Source: Spirochaetales bacterium (lineage in GTDB: Bacteria > Spirochaetota > Spirochaetia > DSM-27196 > Salinispiraceae). From it: a stretch of 64,000 bases of DNA. The notes beneath the pieces are model-generated. The model was not told where the DNA came from. It saw nothing but the letters and a program-made list of their open reading frames with translations, and made no database searches. Of the stretch, positions 8,767 to 17,719 are shown one piece after another. The position numbers were made by a program, and so were the translations under genes. Within the stretch, counting starts at the first letter, position 1; each line of letters opens with the position of its first letter. The stretch spans positions 1 to 64,000 of the forward strand of contig JAACWS010000010.1 of assembly GCA_009991955.1 (NCBI GenBank), read 5' to 3'.

Positions 8767-9915
8767 CTGAGGGAGTATTCTTCTAGCCGCAAGATGGGCT
8801 CCGATAAAATTTGGTGCCGGTGGGCCAATTTCGGAAATTGCAAGACTACCACTCACGTAAATATTTGAAGCCCAGGACAAGTCGTCCTTCAGTATTGGAT
8901 ATCCTTTGTACGAGGGAAGGGAGTCAATCCACTGTCCCAGAGAGAGTTTGGGCTCGTGATAACCAGCGGTCACAAAGACCGGTTCTTGCGTCCCCTTGGG
9001 AGAACCCAGGTCCCATCGAATTTTTCCTCGTTCCTGGAAACCAAGAACTGAATTAAAGATTTCGGTGGTCATAGTCCCTGGTCGACGGTTTAACTTTGCC
9101 GAGTCAATTCGTTCTTTCGCACTGGATAGAAGCAAGAAATCCTGACTACATTTTGGCCCAACGTAGCAAGGGTCAAAATCAAATCGAGATTCCGATGGTG
9201 GTTCAAGGCTATAGATAGTTACGTTTTTTGCACCCGAATCAAGGGCCCAAATAGAAACCTGTCCTCCACTCAAGCCCCCTCCAACCACAGCAACTTCTTT
9301 ATTTTTGACAAGATCCGGGGTAATGGGTTTTCCTAGGGGATTCAATACTTCGGTCGCCATATTGTCGATATTTTCTGGAATCCTTGGATTCGCTCCAAAT
9401 CCTAAGGCGAGAATAATTTTCCCCGCAGTAATCTCAAAAACATCCTCGTCCCTTTGGCAAACTACCCGGTACCCTCGATTTTTTTCTGGGCTAATTTCTA
9501 TAGCCCTGCCTCGTAAGCCATAATCCTCTAATTTCTGAGATCGAATGTACTCCCGCGCATGATCATTAAAAAGTCGAAGAGACGGACGAAAATAGGGTTG
9601 CAAAACATCCAGGTTTTCACGAGAGGAATAGTCCATTTCCGAAAATTCTGACACCGTTATTTGTGCGGTTCTGCCCAAGGCGAGGGCATAATTTCTGAGG
9701 GAATGAAAATTTGGCGCAATGCTATGAGATAGGGAACTCCGTAAAAATTGGACCTTCGTTTGGGAAGTGGTGGTAAACCAAGAGGCAAGAAGTCCAGGAA
9801 GGGGATCAAGAATAAGAAAATCGTGTTCTTTTGACCTACGATATTTTTTTAAGGCTGCACCAAGAAAAGTTCCATGAAAGCCACCACCTAGAATAAGGAT
9901 CGAAGTCGAAATCAT
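8716..9915 (-). CDS. FAD/NAD(P)-binding oxidoreductase, SidA-like fold
   Basis: A 399-aa flavoprotein. An N-terminal Rossmann motif (ILGGGFHGTFLGAAL) and an internal one (VAVVGGGLSGGQ, around residue 205) mark FAD- and NAD(P)-binding folds as in flavin monooxygenases of the SidA/IucD group and relatives. The substrate is unknown; no siderophore genes are nearby. The start codon overlaps the stop of the upstream 591-aa gene by 4 bases (ATGA), so the pair is translationally coupled. The 3' 51 bases overlap the convergent ATPase gene. Confidence 0.65.
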   Translation of the reverse strand: MISTSILILGGGFHGTFLGAALKKYRRSKEHDFLILDPLPGLLASWFTTTSQTKVQFLRSSLSHSIAPNFHSLRNYALALGRTAQITVSEFSEMDYSSRENLDVLQPYFRPSLRLFNDHAREYIRSQKLEDYGLRGRAIEISPEKNRGYRVVCQRDEDVFEITAGKIILALGFGANPRIPENIDNMATEVLNPLGKPITPDLVKNKEVAVVGGGLSGGQVSIWALDSGAKNVTIYSLEPPSESRFDFDPCYVGPKCSQDFLLLSSAKERIDSAKLNRRPGTMTTEIFNSVLGFQERGKIRWDLGSPKGTQEPVFVTAGYHEPKLSLGQWIDSLPSYKGYPILKDDLSWASNIYVSGSLAISEIGPPAPNFIGAHLAARRILPQLGIDFGWRFDTRDEFQ

Positions 9916-11687
9916 TTTTTTACCGATTTAGAAAACTGTGACCACGCACTTTCTCTTTCGGCTTGACTATATTCTTTTGGTTTCACCGGAGCCGAATCTG
10001 CCAAGGGCTTTAACTGCTTTTTCACAATTCGTCCATCTCCCCGAACTTGCGATTGTCTGTCCCGTACCCTAGAAGATTTTTTACCCGGTTCCGGTATCAT
10101 CGAAGTCTCAGCCCGAGCATCCGAAAGGCTCTTTTCCACATTGCCGTAGGTTCGCTGTACCTGCTCTGCGAATTGGCGGTTAAAACTCTCGTGCTTGCCC
10201 GTGATTCGCATAATAATTTGTCGCAGAATTGATAATCTCATGAAGGCATGTTTGTAAATATCCCTCAAATCAATACCGCAAATAATCGATAAGTCCTTAA
10301 ATTTAATTTGATCGGGGTAGAAGAAGCTAGCCAAGAGAAGGCGCATATCTTCAACTGACTTTAGTTTATTCGATTTTCTGCTACTGCTAATTATTGCTTC
10401 GGCCACAGCCTGAGGCTTTTGGAGAAGATCGTACAGGATTGGATCTTCGATTTTTATTTTTTCTCCAATATCGGCCGCAAAAGCTTCAGGAGTAGAAAAA
10501 ACAGGATCGCCCATTTGTCCACCCCTCCTTACATATACGGTCATAAGCGATATGTAGATTTTCTGAAGCACCTCGGATACTCCGTTCACCTTCGAAACAA
10601 AGAGGGTATAGATATTTTCCGAGTGAACGATTCCCGACTCAAAACTTAGTACCATAGACAGTCCGGTCTTTCCTTGGCCCGTCATGAACTTTTCTTCAAA
10701 TTCTTCGCGAAAAGACTCGTAATCTTCGCCGTATTTTTCCTTAAACTTCTGGAATCCCACCCCGAATTGCTCTTTTGTCATTACCATTCCAGGAACGCTT
10801 TTGATCGTTTCGGCGATGGTCTGCAGATCGAGTTTTCGTTCCTGCTCTGCTTTCTGCTGGGTTTCGATGAGTTTTTCCTGTTCTACAAAAAGTTGGTGCA
10901 GGTATGCCATAAGGGAGAAAAACTCAGGCGGTATAGAAAGCTTTCGATGATTTTCTAATTGTTTCCTATGGGACAAGGACTTCTCCGTAAGACCCAGCCA
11001 AAAAGGCAGTTGTTTGGCACCAATATTCTTCTTTGTTTCTACAAGGCTCGTGCCTAATAGCGCCGCTGCAGCTGCCAGTAAGTTACTGTTTTGAAAGATG
11101 GTTTGAGCTTTATAAAGAGCTGCGGATGCAAATCGTCTGACTGATCGTTTTGTGAAGAGATAAGATGCCGAATCCAGGGGTATCATATAGATACCATTTT
11201 CAGGGCATCGTTTTTCTTGAGATTGGGAAATTAGGTTAGCCAATGAGGCAAAATCCAATTCAATCGTATATTCCCGAGGTAGGGGGTATCCTTTTTCGAG
11301 CAACCTTTCAAAAGTCGGAAGTAGCATTGTTGGCTCTTCGAGCACATCATAAATCTCTTCTTCAATGAGCCTTTGGTAGAATCGAGGATCGTCCCGATCG
11401 CAGAGAATAATGTACTCGGACTCTCGTTTACCTTCCTTAAGGGATGTGGTGACAAGAGCCATCCGATCTTTCTTGAGTCGGGATAACAGCCGCTCCAGGT
11501 CGGACTTAGCGGTGGCGGAATCTCCAGAAACCGCCGAAAGAAACCTACGGTACCCGATCTCTGACTCCCAGGAACTGCAAAGACGATGAAATATTGTTCG
11601 TTCCCCCGGACTAAAAGTTCCAATTTGGGAAAGCAAGCCTTCTCTTTCTTTTGAATCTATCGCTATGAAACTTGGTTGGTCTATCAT
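9912..11687 (-). CDS. Uncharacterised 591-aa protein
   Basis: Not recognised. A soluble-looking, charged protein without signal peptide or membrane segment, predicted mainly alpha-helical, with a short coiled-coil-prone stretch (EQEKLIETQQKAEQERKL) near residue 275 and a basic, low-complexity C-terminal tail of about 70 residues. A Shine-Dalgarno-like GGAG sits five bases before the ATG. It is the first gene of a two-gene unit with the FAD protein, and a 19-bp palindrome lies in the divergent intergenic region just upstream. Probably restricted to spirochaetes, but that needs a search. Confidence 0.6.
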   Translation of the reverse strand: MIDQPSFIAIDSKEREGLLSQIGTFSPGERTIFHRLCSSWESEIGYRRFLSAVSGDSATAKSDLERLLSRLKKDRMALVTTSLKEGKRESEYIILCDRDDPRFYQRLIEEEIYDVLEEPTMLLPTFERLLEKGYPLPREYTIELDFASLANLISQSQEKRCPENGIYMIPLDSASYLFTKRSVRRFASAALYKAQTIFQNSNLLAAAAALLGTSLVETKKNIGAKQLPFWLGLTEKSLSHRKQLENHRKLSIPPEFFSLMAYLHQLFVEQEKLIETQQKAEQERKLDLQTIAETIKSVPGMVMTKEQFGVGFQKFKEKYGEDYESFREEFEEKFMTGQGKTGLSMVLSFESGIVHSENIYTLFVSKVNGVSEVLQKIYISLMTVYVRRGGQMGDPVFSTPEAFAADIGEKIKIEDPILYDLLQKPQAVAEAIISSSRKSNKLKSVEDMRLLLASFFYPDQIKFKDLSIICGIDLRDIYKHAFMRLSILRQIIMRITGKHESFNRQFAEQVQRTYGNVEKSLSDARAETSMIPEPGKKSSRVRDRQSQVRGDGRIVKKQLKPLADSAPVKPKEYSQAERESAWSQFSKSVKK

Positions 11688-11721
11688 TACTACTCCGTCC
11701 CTTATAACTATATCACTAACG

Positions 11722-11740
11722 TCATAGAAACTTTCTATGA
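11722..11740. promoter_or_regulatory. 19-bp perfect palindrome, candidate operator
   Basis: TCATAGAAA-C-TTTCTATGA, nine-base arms around one base, in the 150-bp divergent gap between the 591-aa gene and the phosphoesterase gene. It sits just upstream of a possible -10 (TATAGT) of the minus-strand gene, where a repressor or activator would act. Binding protein unknown. Confidence 0.45.
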
Positions 11741-11933
11741 AAGCCTAAATACTAAGATACCCTAACCAAATTCTCATATTTACCACTATACTATATCGAG
11801 GTACTCTAAAAACCATTATGCTGGAAGAGCATGCGATCTAATGTCATTGGGGCACATTGATCAACTTGGCCATAAAAAAAGATCTTTGCGGTTCCCAACC
11901 ATTAGAAATAACGATGAAAGGTGTCTAAGGCCT

Positions 11934-13055
11934 ATGAAATTACATCGAGAAAGCTTTGTTCGTCTCCAGGAACTTTTCGATAAATCCGAGATACGTACTC
12001 TTACAGATCAAGACAAGTACGTTATTTTTTCGGATTTTCATATTGGAAATGGAACGAGATCCGATGATTTTAAGCAAAATGCGTCCCTTACAATTCGAGT
12101 GCTGGAAGAATATTATGACCAAGGCTATCACCTTATTTTGAACGGAGACGTTGAAGAACTGCAGCGATTTTCTCTCACCGATATCCACGAATCATGGCCG
12201 GAAATTTTTGCCCTCTTTTCTGCTTTTTCCGAATCTGGACGACTAACAAAACTCTATGGCAATCATGATTTTTCATTATTACGAGAAAAAGAAAGTGGAT
12301 TTCGAGTCTTTGAGTCCCTACGATTCGACTATCATGGTAATTCGCTGTTTGTTTTTCATGGTCACCAGACGATACGGTTTTATTATGAAGAAAGTGCATT
12401 AAGTACCTTCCTTCTTCGTCATATTGCCACTCCTCTTGGAATAAAAAATAAATCGGTCAGTCATTCCAGCTCCAAACGGTTCACCACCGAGAAAAGGGTC
12501 TATCATTTTTCATCTCTGACTGGAGTTCTTTCGATAATAGGACATACTCACAGACCCTTGTTCGAGTCTATGTCAAAACTTGATTCCCTCCGGTTCGAAA
12601 TTGAACGCCTATGCAGAAAATATCCGCGCGCATCCACAGAAAAAAAGGGGCGAATTGAAGAACGCATAGGCAATCTAAAGAAAGAGCTCGCTCGACTTCT
12701 AGAGAGAGATGATAAGCTTGACAACCGTAGGAGTCTCTACGACAACAGCCTCGTAGTTCCGTGTTTGTTCAATTCGGGTGCTGTAATAGCTAAGAATGGT
12801 ATAACAAATTTGGTTATCGAAAACGGCGAAATGGCTTTGGTTCACTGGTTCGATCGGCAAAGAAGGAAGCGAGTGAAATACTCGGTACCCTACGAGGCAA
12901 AACAGCTAGCAAAGTCCAGTATCTACTCGGTAGAAATGAAGCGAGATTCCTTGGATTATATCTTCAGTCGTATTAGGCTACTTGGGGGTTCTGGGTTACG
13001 CCCCGGCAAATCGGTCAATATTGACGACCGAGACGACCTCTCGTCGGCGGTGTAG
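11934..13055 (+). CDS. Calcineurin-like metallophosphoesterase
   Basis: Phosphoesterase with the dinuclear-metal motif set of the family: FSDFHIGNG (Asp-x-His), NGDVEE (GD), YGNHD (GNHD), FHGH and GHTHRP. The central domain is followed by a charged helical insert (about 220-260) and a C-terminal tail. Substrate unknown; LpxH-like and nucleotide phosphatases share the fold. The frame is open from 11841, but I favour ATG 11934 (373 aa), which has TAAGG just upstream and removes a featureless 31-residue leader. A TATACT at 11787-11792 may be the -10. coaX begins 4 bases after the stop, so the genes are likely one operon. Confidence 0.75.
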   Translation: MKLHRESFVRLQELFDKSEIRTLTDQDKYVIFSDFHIGNGTRSDDFKQNASLTIRVLEEYYDQGYHLILNGDVEELQRFSLTDIHESWPEIFALFSAFSESGRLTKLYGNHDFSLLREKESGFRVFESLRFDYHGNSLFVFHGHQTIRFYYEESALSTFLLRHIATPLGIKNKSVSHSSSKRFTTEKRVYHFSSLTGVLSIIGHTHRPLFESMSKLDSLRFEIERLCRKYPRASTEKKGRIEERIGNLKKELARLLERDDKLDNRRSLYDNSLVVPCLFNSGAVIAKNGITNLVIENGEMALVHWFDRQRRKRVKYSVPYEAKQLAKSSIYSVEMKRDSLDYIFSRIRLLGGSGLRPGKSVNIDDRDDLSSAV

Positions 13056-13059
13056 GTAG

Positions 13060-13848
13060 ATGAGTTTACTATGCATCGATATAGGAAATTCCAATATTGC
13101 CTGTGGCCTGTATGACGATGGAGAATGGAAGGCAACATGGCGGGTTCGGACCGACAATAAACGAACTAGTGACGAGTATTCGGTACTTTTCCATGGATTT
13201 TTTACCCAAAAGAATATTTCTCCCCTCTCAGTTCGTGGAATCTGTGTCAGTTCGGTAGTACCCGAGCTCATAGAAACTTTTCGTTTAATGGGGCGAGACC
13301 TTTTTGGTGTGACCCCGCTTTTTATCTCCACTGAACTGGTTTCCGAAGTTTCGGTGGCAATAGATAATCCCCGGGAACTCGGACCAGATCTCTACGCAAA
13401 TGGGGTTGCCGGTTATGCTTGGGCCCGAAGTTCGGTCATTGTTGTAGACTTCGGTACCGCCTTGTCGTTCACCTGTGTCGAAAAGATTGATGAGGAAGTT
13501 AAGCTTCGAGGTGCAAGTATCGCTCCAGGTCTTCGAACGGCGGTGTACGCGCTGAGCCTGAATACTGCCCAACTTCCCCACGTTGAATTAGTTCCTCCTC
13601 CTAAAGGAATTGGTACAAATACGATTCAGGCAATACAATCGGGGATCGTTTTCGGCTATTCTGCTTTAGTCACCGGCATGGTCCAACGACTAAGGGCGGA
13701 ACTCAACGAACCGGTGAAATGTATCGCTACAGGGGGCTTGAGCACGGTTTTGCAAGATCATGTTATGGGATTCGACCATGTAGATCCACTGCTTACTTTA
13801 GAGGGGCTACGAATACTCTTTGAGCATCACGGAGGAAAAATCCAATGA
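13060..13848 (+). CDS. coaX: Type III pantothenate kinase
   Basis: Cytosolic kinase for the first step of coenzyme A synthesis, pantothenate to 4'-phosphopantothenate. The ASKHA-fold phosphate motif LCIDIGNSNI opens the protein, PRELGPDLYANGVAGY matches the pantothenate-site GxDR region in shape, VVDFGTALSFTC holds the second phosphate loop and ATGGLS the adenosine motif. At 262 aa it has the usual CoaX length. The next gene overlaps its stop by 4 bases. Its CoA-pathway partner coaD is in the same window but in a separate unit. Confidence 0.92.
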   Translation: MSLLCIDIGNSNIACGLYDDGEWKATWRVRTDNKRTSDEYSVLFHGFFTQKNISPLSVRGICVSSVVPELIETFRLMGRDLFGVTPLFISTELVSEVSVAIDNPRELGPDLYANGVAGYAWARSSVIVVDFGTALSFTCVEKIDEEVKLRGASIAPGLRTAVYALSLNTAQLPHVELVPPPKGIGTNTIQAIQSGIVFGYSALVTGMVQRLRAELNEPVKCIATGGLSTVLQDHVMGFDHVDPLLTLEGLRILFEHHGGKIQ

Positions 13849-14288
13849 CCCAGGAACAAATCGAATCTCTCGAAGCAACTCTCCAGCTGGGAAATTACCT
13901 TGGAGCAATGGGGTATCTCGGGGGCCTTAGTCTCGAGAAATCTGAAATGAGTCTCAAACTTGGCGATATTTCTCGACGGATACTCGGAGACTTAGAAGGT
14001 GTTCCAAAATCAAATACGGAAAAAATCGTGTATTTACGCACGATGCTCCAGTATTGTTTTCGGGAATTTCCTGGCTTGTCCGCACTCTATAAGGAGCAAT
14101 TGCGCCTCGTTCACGGGAAAGATGACCCAATCCAAGAGGTACTTCGAAACGTTCAAAACGTCTCAGACTTTGCATCTGGAACGAGTCAAGTACAAGACGA
14201 AGCAGAAAAGGTGTTCCGCCAAGGAATTGATACCTTGGGTTCCTTATTAAGAGGTAACCCAAAGCCTCCCCAGGAGACAAGAAACTAG
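13845..14288 (+). CDS. Uncharacterised 147-aa protein
   Basis: Not recognised. A small, helical, soluble protein (MTQEQIESLEATLQ...) without signal peptide. The ATGA overlap with coaX indicates translational coupling as third gene of the phosphoesterase-coaX unit. Its stop overlaps the end of the convergent SDR gene by 4 bases, leaving no room for a terminator. Confidence 0.6.
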   Translation: MTQEQIESLEATLQLGNYLGAMGYLGGLSLEKSEMSLKLGDISRRILGDLEGVPKSNTEKIVYLRTMLQYCFREFPGLSALYKEQLRLVHGKDDPIQEVLRNVQNVSDFASGTSQVQDEAEKVFRQGIDTLGSLLRGNPKPPQETRN

Positions 14289-15058
14289 ACTCTTTTGGCA
14301 ACTAACCTGAACAGTCTCCAGGGCAGGAGGTGGACGATAAATCGCAACGCCCGATTAGAAAACCCGGGAATAAGAGTTACCCGTTTCCAACTACGACCCA
14401 CCATTGCGTCGTAACTTTTCTGGGCAACCCAGTAGGCATCTGCCCAGCGGATTAATCCCCGACTTTTTTGGGGATGATCAAACTGAGATAATCGACCATG
14501 AAAATCAGTGTGGGTAAATCCGGGTAATAAAGATTGAACCCGAATACCTAAGTCCATTACATCGAGGGCAAGTGCTTGAGTAAAGGCATGTACCATAGCT
14601 TTTGTCGAGGTGTACAATGGAGATGTGGGCAAGGGAAACTGGGAGGCAAGGCTCGATACATTTACGATAAATCCCTTGTTACGTAATACCATCTTTGGAA
14701 GAATGTAGCGGCACAGAATTACCGGAGTCTCGGTGTGAAGACGAATCATACTCCGAAGAACCTTTGGGTCTTCCTCCGAAAAAGGGCTATCGCTGCCAAA
14801 GCCAGCGTTATTCACTAACCACTCGATTTCAAAATCAACCGCAATCGATAACAAGCTATCAACGGCTTTGGCATCGCCGAGGTCTCCGACAAAAATTTCT
14901 GTTGACACAGAGAATTTTCTGGCAATATCGGAAGCCACTCTTTGTAGAACTTCTTGTCTTCGACCGCACAGAATCAAATTGTACCCCTGTGAGCCGAGTA
15001 ATTCGGCAAAGGCCTTTCCAATTCCGCTGGTTGCACCGGTTATCAAAGCATAGGGCAT
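14285..15058 (-). CDS. Short-chain dehydrogenase/reductase
   Basis: NAD(P)-dependent oxidoreductase of the classical SDR family, 257 aa. It shows the cofactor motif TGATSGIG near the N-terminus, the NNAG motif near residue 88 and the catalytic YTSTK around 155, preceded by a SSLAS segment. Substrate unknown; DltE/YqjQ-like SDRs look similar. It directly follows the metZ-like gene with no intervening base (metZ stop abuts its ATG), so it is the last gene of an osmC-metZ-SDR operon. Confidence 0.85.
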   Translation of the reverse strand: MPYALITGATSGIGKAFAELLGSQGYNLILCGRRQEVLQRVASDIARKFSVSTEIFVGDLGDAKAVDSLLSIAVDFEIEWLVNNAGFGSDSPFSEEDPKVLRSMIRLHTETPVILCRYILPKMVLRNKGFIVNVSSLASQFPLPTSPLYTSTKAMVHAFTQALALDVMDLGIRVQSLLPGFTHTDFHGRLSQFDHPQKSRGLIRWADAYWVAQKSYDAMVGRSWKRVTLIPGFSNRALRFIVHLLPWRLFRLVAKRV

Positions 15059-16222
15059 TTATTTCGTCTCCAAGGCCTGAAGAATATCTGACAGAATATC
15101 TTCTTTATCTTCAAGGCCGACACTAATTCGAATCAGCCCATCGGTGATTCCCACTTCAAGGCGTTCATCGAGGGACAATTTGCTGTGGGTAGTTGAAGCT
15201 GGATGGGTCGCTGTCGAACGGGAATCCCCCAAATTCGCCGTTCGCGATATCATCTCCAGGCGGTCCAGAAAATTCCGTCCCCCTTCGAGTCCATTCCTAT
15301 GAACGAAAGAAAGAATCCCACCACCGCCATTCATCTGCTTTTTGGCTCGAGTATATCCGGGGTCGTTGGAGAGAAAGGGGTAATGAATTTTCGAAAGGGT
15401 GGGGTGGTCGTCAAGGGATTGGGCTATCCACAGGGCGGTCTCGCTGTGCCTCTCCATTCTCAGGGAAAGGGTTTCTAGACTCTTGGAAAGTAACCAACCG
15501 TTGAAGGGAGACATTGCAGGGCCGGTATGGCGGGTAAAAAAACGTACTTGTTCAATGAGTTCCGAGTTTCCTAAAATTGCCCCTCCGAGAGAGCGCCCCT
15601 GACCATCGATGAATTTTGTAGCCGAGTGGGTTACGAGACCGGCACCAAAAGTAAGAGGAGTCTGCAGAATTGGTGTTGCAAAACAGTTGTCTACATTAAG
15701 AATGATGTTCTTTTCTTTCGCCAAATTTCCTAAAAACGGTAGATCGAGAACGTCAAGAGCGGGATTTGAGGGAGTCTCACAAAAAAACATCTTTGTGTAT
15801 GGTCGAATCGCTCGTACCCACGCGTTATTATCTGTTCCGTCTACGTAGGTGTATTGAATACCCCAGCCGGGCAGGATTTTCGTAACAATCTGATGGGTAG
15901 AACCAAATACACTACGGGATACTACAATATGGTCCGAAGACTTAAGGAACGACGCAAGGCTAGAAAACATCGCTGCCATACCCGAAGCAACTGCAACTCC
16001 GTCTTCTGCACCTTCGAGGACACAGAGTTTTTCTATGAATTCATCGGTATTTGGATTCGAGTACCTACTATAAATTGGGCCGTTTTCTTCATTCGCAAAA
16101 AGACTCCGAGCTTGCTCGGCACTATCGAAGACGTAGCTCGAAGTCATATATATTGGGACCGAATGCTCACGATTTTGGCTTCGCTGCGATTGGGTGCGAA
16201 TGACTTTTGAGGTCTTTTTCAT
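15059..16222 (-). CDS. metZ: O-succinylhomoserine sulfhydrylase-like PLP enzyme
   Basis: PLP enzyme of the Cys/Met metabolism family, 387 aa. The Schiff-base lysine lies in HSATKFIDGQGRSLGGA; the IDGQGR sequence after it is typical of MetZ rather than cystathionine lyases. Other motifs are YSRYSNPN, SGMAAMFS, FCETPSNP and NVDNCFATP. Likely reaction: O-succinylhomoserine plus sulfide to homocysteine, making direct sulfhydrylation the route to methionine. The neighbourhood (OsmC-like protein, cysM facing away) supports a sulfur role. The start overlaps the osmC-like gene by 4 bases. Cystathionine gamma-synthase is the main alternative. Confidence 0.82.
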   Translation of the reverse strand: MKKTSKVIRTQSQRSQNREHSVPIYMTSSYVFDSAEQARSLFANEENGPIYSRYSNPNTDEFIEKLCVLEGAEDGVAVASGMAAMFSSLASFLKSSDHIVVSRSVFGSTHQIVTKILPGWGIQYTYVDGTDNNAWVRAIRPYTKMFFCETPSNPALDVLDLPFLGNLAKEKNIILNVDNCFATPILQTPLTFGAGLVTHSATKFIDGQGRSLGGAILGNSELIEQVRFFTRHTGPAMSPFNGWLLSKSLETLSLRMERHSETALWIAQSLDDHPTLSKIHYPFLSNDPGYTRAKKQMNGGGGILSFVHRNGLEGGRNFLDRLEMISRTANLGDSRSTATHPASTTHSKLSLDERLEVGITDGLIRISVGLEDKEDILSDILQALETK

Positions 16223-16641
16223 TCCATGTCCTCATGAATAGTATAGGTATAGGTGATTTTTGCGGATTTTTCGATCATTGCGCCGACCGAACAATATTTA
16301 TTGACCGCCAGGTCTAGGGCTCGCTCTACCTTATCCCGATCCAACTTTCCGTATAAATCGTAGTGGAGCCGAATATCCGTAAACACTGCAGGTATTGCAT
16401 CTGCCCGATTACCAACAACCGATACTCGAATATCTTTTAATTTCATACGGGATTTTTCGATTATAGTCACCAGATCCATAAGACTACATCCGGCCAAGGC
16501 AGAAAGTACTACCTGCATTGGCCGGAACCCCTTGTTTTCGCCACCTATTGAAGGTGCGCCATCGATATATAAGGTATTGCCTTCTTCGTTTTCGGCCCGA
16601 AAAAAAACTTTGTCATTTTCTCGGTAGAGTTTTACCTCCAT
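16219..16641 (-). CDS. OsmC/Ohr family protein
   Basis: A 140-aa OsmC-like protein of the YhfA subgroup. The two family cysteines are present in LAGCSLMDLV and KYCSVGAM, the pair used for thiol-dependent peroxide reduction. First gene of the osmC-metZ-SDR operon. The ATG follows AAGGGG at suitable distance, and a TATAAT on this strand (16675-16680) gives a leader of about 27 bases, unlike the facing cysM. Confidence 0.85.
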   Translation of the reverse strand: MEVKLYRENDKVFFRAENEEGNTLYIDGAPSIGGENKGFRPMQVVLSALAGCSLMDLVTIIEKSRMKLKDIRVSVVGNRADAIPAVFTDIRLHYDLYGKLDRDKVERALDLAVNKYCSVGAMIEKSAKITYTYTIHEDME

Positions 16642-16653
16642 GGAATCCCCTTA

Positions 16654-16682
16654 TTGTCTAGTAAGTTAGTCGGCATTATACT
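16654..16682 (+). promoter_or_regulatory. cysM promoter, overlapping osmC -10
   Basis: TTGTCT (16654-16659), 17-base spacer, TATACT (16677-16682). The start codon begins seven bases after the -10, so the transcript should start at or next to the ATG. The osmC -10 (TATAAT on the minus strand, 16675-16680) overlaps the same bases, so only one of the two divergent promoters can be occupied at a time. Confidence 0.7.
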
Positions 16683-16688
16683 ACACCA

Positions 16689-17591
16689 ATGGATATCAAG
16701 ACTATACAAGAGGTGATTGGAAATACACCTCTGGTGAGACTCGTAAAAATAAATCCTTATCCTGTAACAATCGCCGTCAAATTAGAGGGCAATAACCCTG
16801 CAGGATCGGTAAAAGATAGACCAGCCTTTGCAATGATTTCAAAATCCGAAGCCAGGGGTGATATTCGGCCTGGAGATACCCTCATTGAGGCAACCAGCGG
16901 AAATACGGGGATTGCCCTGGCGATGGCTGCGGCAATTAAGGGGTATTCGATGATTTTGGTCATGCCCGAAAATATGAGTGTTGAACGAAGGGCTCTCATG
17001 AAGGCCTACGGAGCGGAAATACTTCTTACACCCCAAGCGAGAGGGATGGAAGGGTGTATTGATGAAGCTCGTCGCCTCGAGGCCGAGGGAAAGGGAACAA
17101 TATTGGATCAGTTTTCGAACTCCGATAATCCCCTATCCCATTTCGAAACCACTGGACCGGAAATTTGGCGAGATACCGACGGATTGGTGACCCATTTTTT
17201 GGCTTCCACCGGTACTACCGGTACCATAATGGGTACTGGGGATTACCTAAAAAAAATGAACAGGTCCATACAAATTATTGGAGTTCGACCCGACTCCGTC
17301 GGTGGAATCCCAGGAATTCGAGCGTGGCCTGAAGAATACCTACCGAAGATTTATAAACCTGACAACTTGGACAGACTCATTGCAGTCAGTAAGGGCGATG
17401 CGGAGGAAACCACCCGAAGACTTGCCCGGGAAGAAGGCCTTTTTGCGGGCATTAGCTCCGGTGGTAACGTGTTTGCAGCCCTACAGGTTGCCAAAGAGTT
17501 GAGCAATCAAGGAATGAAGGATGGGCTCATTGTTACGATCCTGTGCGACCGAGGGGATCGATACCTTTCTACGGGAGTTTTTCCTAGTTAG
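16689..17591 (+). CDS. cysM: Cysteine synthase B
   Basis: PLP-dependent cysteine synthase making cysteine from O-acetylserine (or O-phosphoserine) and sulfide or thiosulfate, 300 aa. The lysine motif is NPAGSVKDRPA, followed by EATSGNTGIALA. The segments ARGMEGCIDEA, LDQFSNSDNPLSHFETTGPEIW and IPGIRAWPEEYLP are those of CysM rather than CysK. No Shine-Dalgarno sequence precedes the ATG, and the promoter places the mRNA start at the codon itself. Divergent from the osmC-metZ operon. Confidence 0.92.
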   Translation: MDIKTIQEVIGNTPLVRLVKINPYPVTIAVKLEGNNPAGSVKDRPAFAMISKSEARGDIRPGDTLIEATSGNTGIALAMAAAIKGYSMILVMPENMSVERRALMKAYGAEILLTPQARGMEGCIDEARRLEAEGKGTILDQFSNSDNPLSHFETTGPEIWRDTDGLVTHFLASTGTTGTIMGTGDYLKKMNRSIQIIGVRPDSVGGIPGIRAWPEEYLPKIYKPDNLDRLIAVSKGDAEETTRRLAREEGLFAGISSGGNVFAALQVAKELSNQGMKDGLIVTILCDRGDRYLSTGVFPS

Positions 17592-17648
17592 ATAAGGCTG
17601 CTATAGATCACCCATACTTGTAGGTAACAATATTTCGAAAAACCGTCC

Positions 17649-17678
17649 TTGTGGGAAACGAGAAATCTCGGTTATCAT
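17649..17678 (+). promoter_or_regulatory. Possible acnA promoter with internal dyad
   Basis: TTGTGG (17649-17654) and TATCAT (17673-17678), 18-base spacer. A 12-bp dyad CGAGA-AA-TCTCG (17659-17670) sits in the spacer, where a repressor could bind. Transcription would begin about 35 bases before acnA, leaving a leader with AAAGGAG. Confidence 0.4.
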
Positions 17679-17719
17679 TCGGTCGGAAATGAAAACAATA
17701 AAAGAATAAAGGAGCACCC

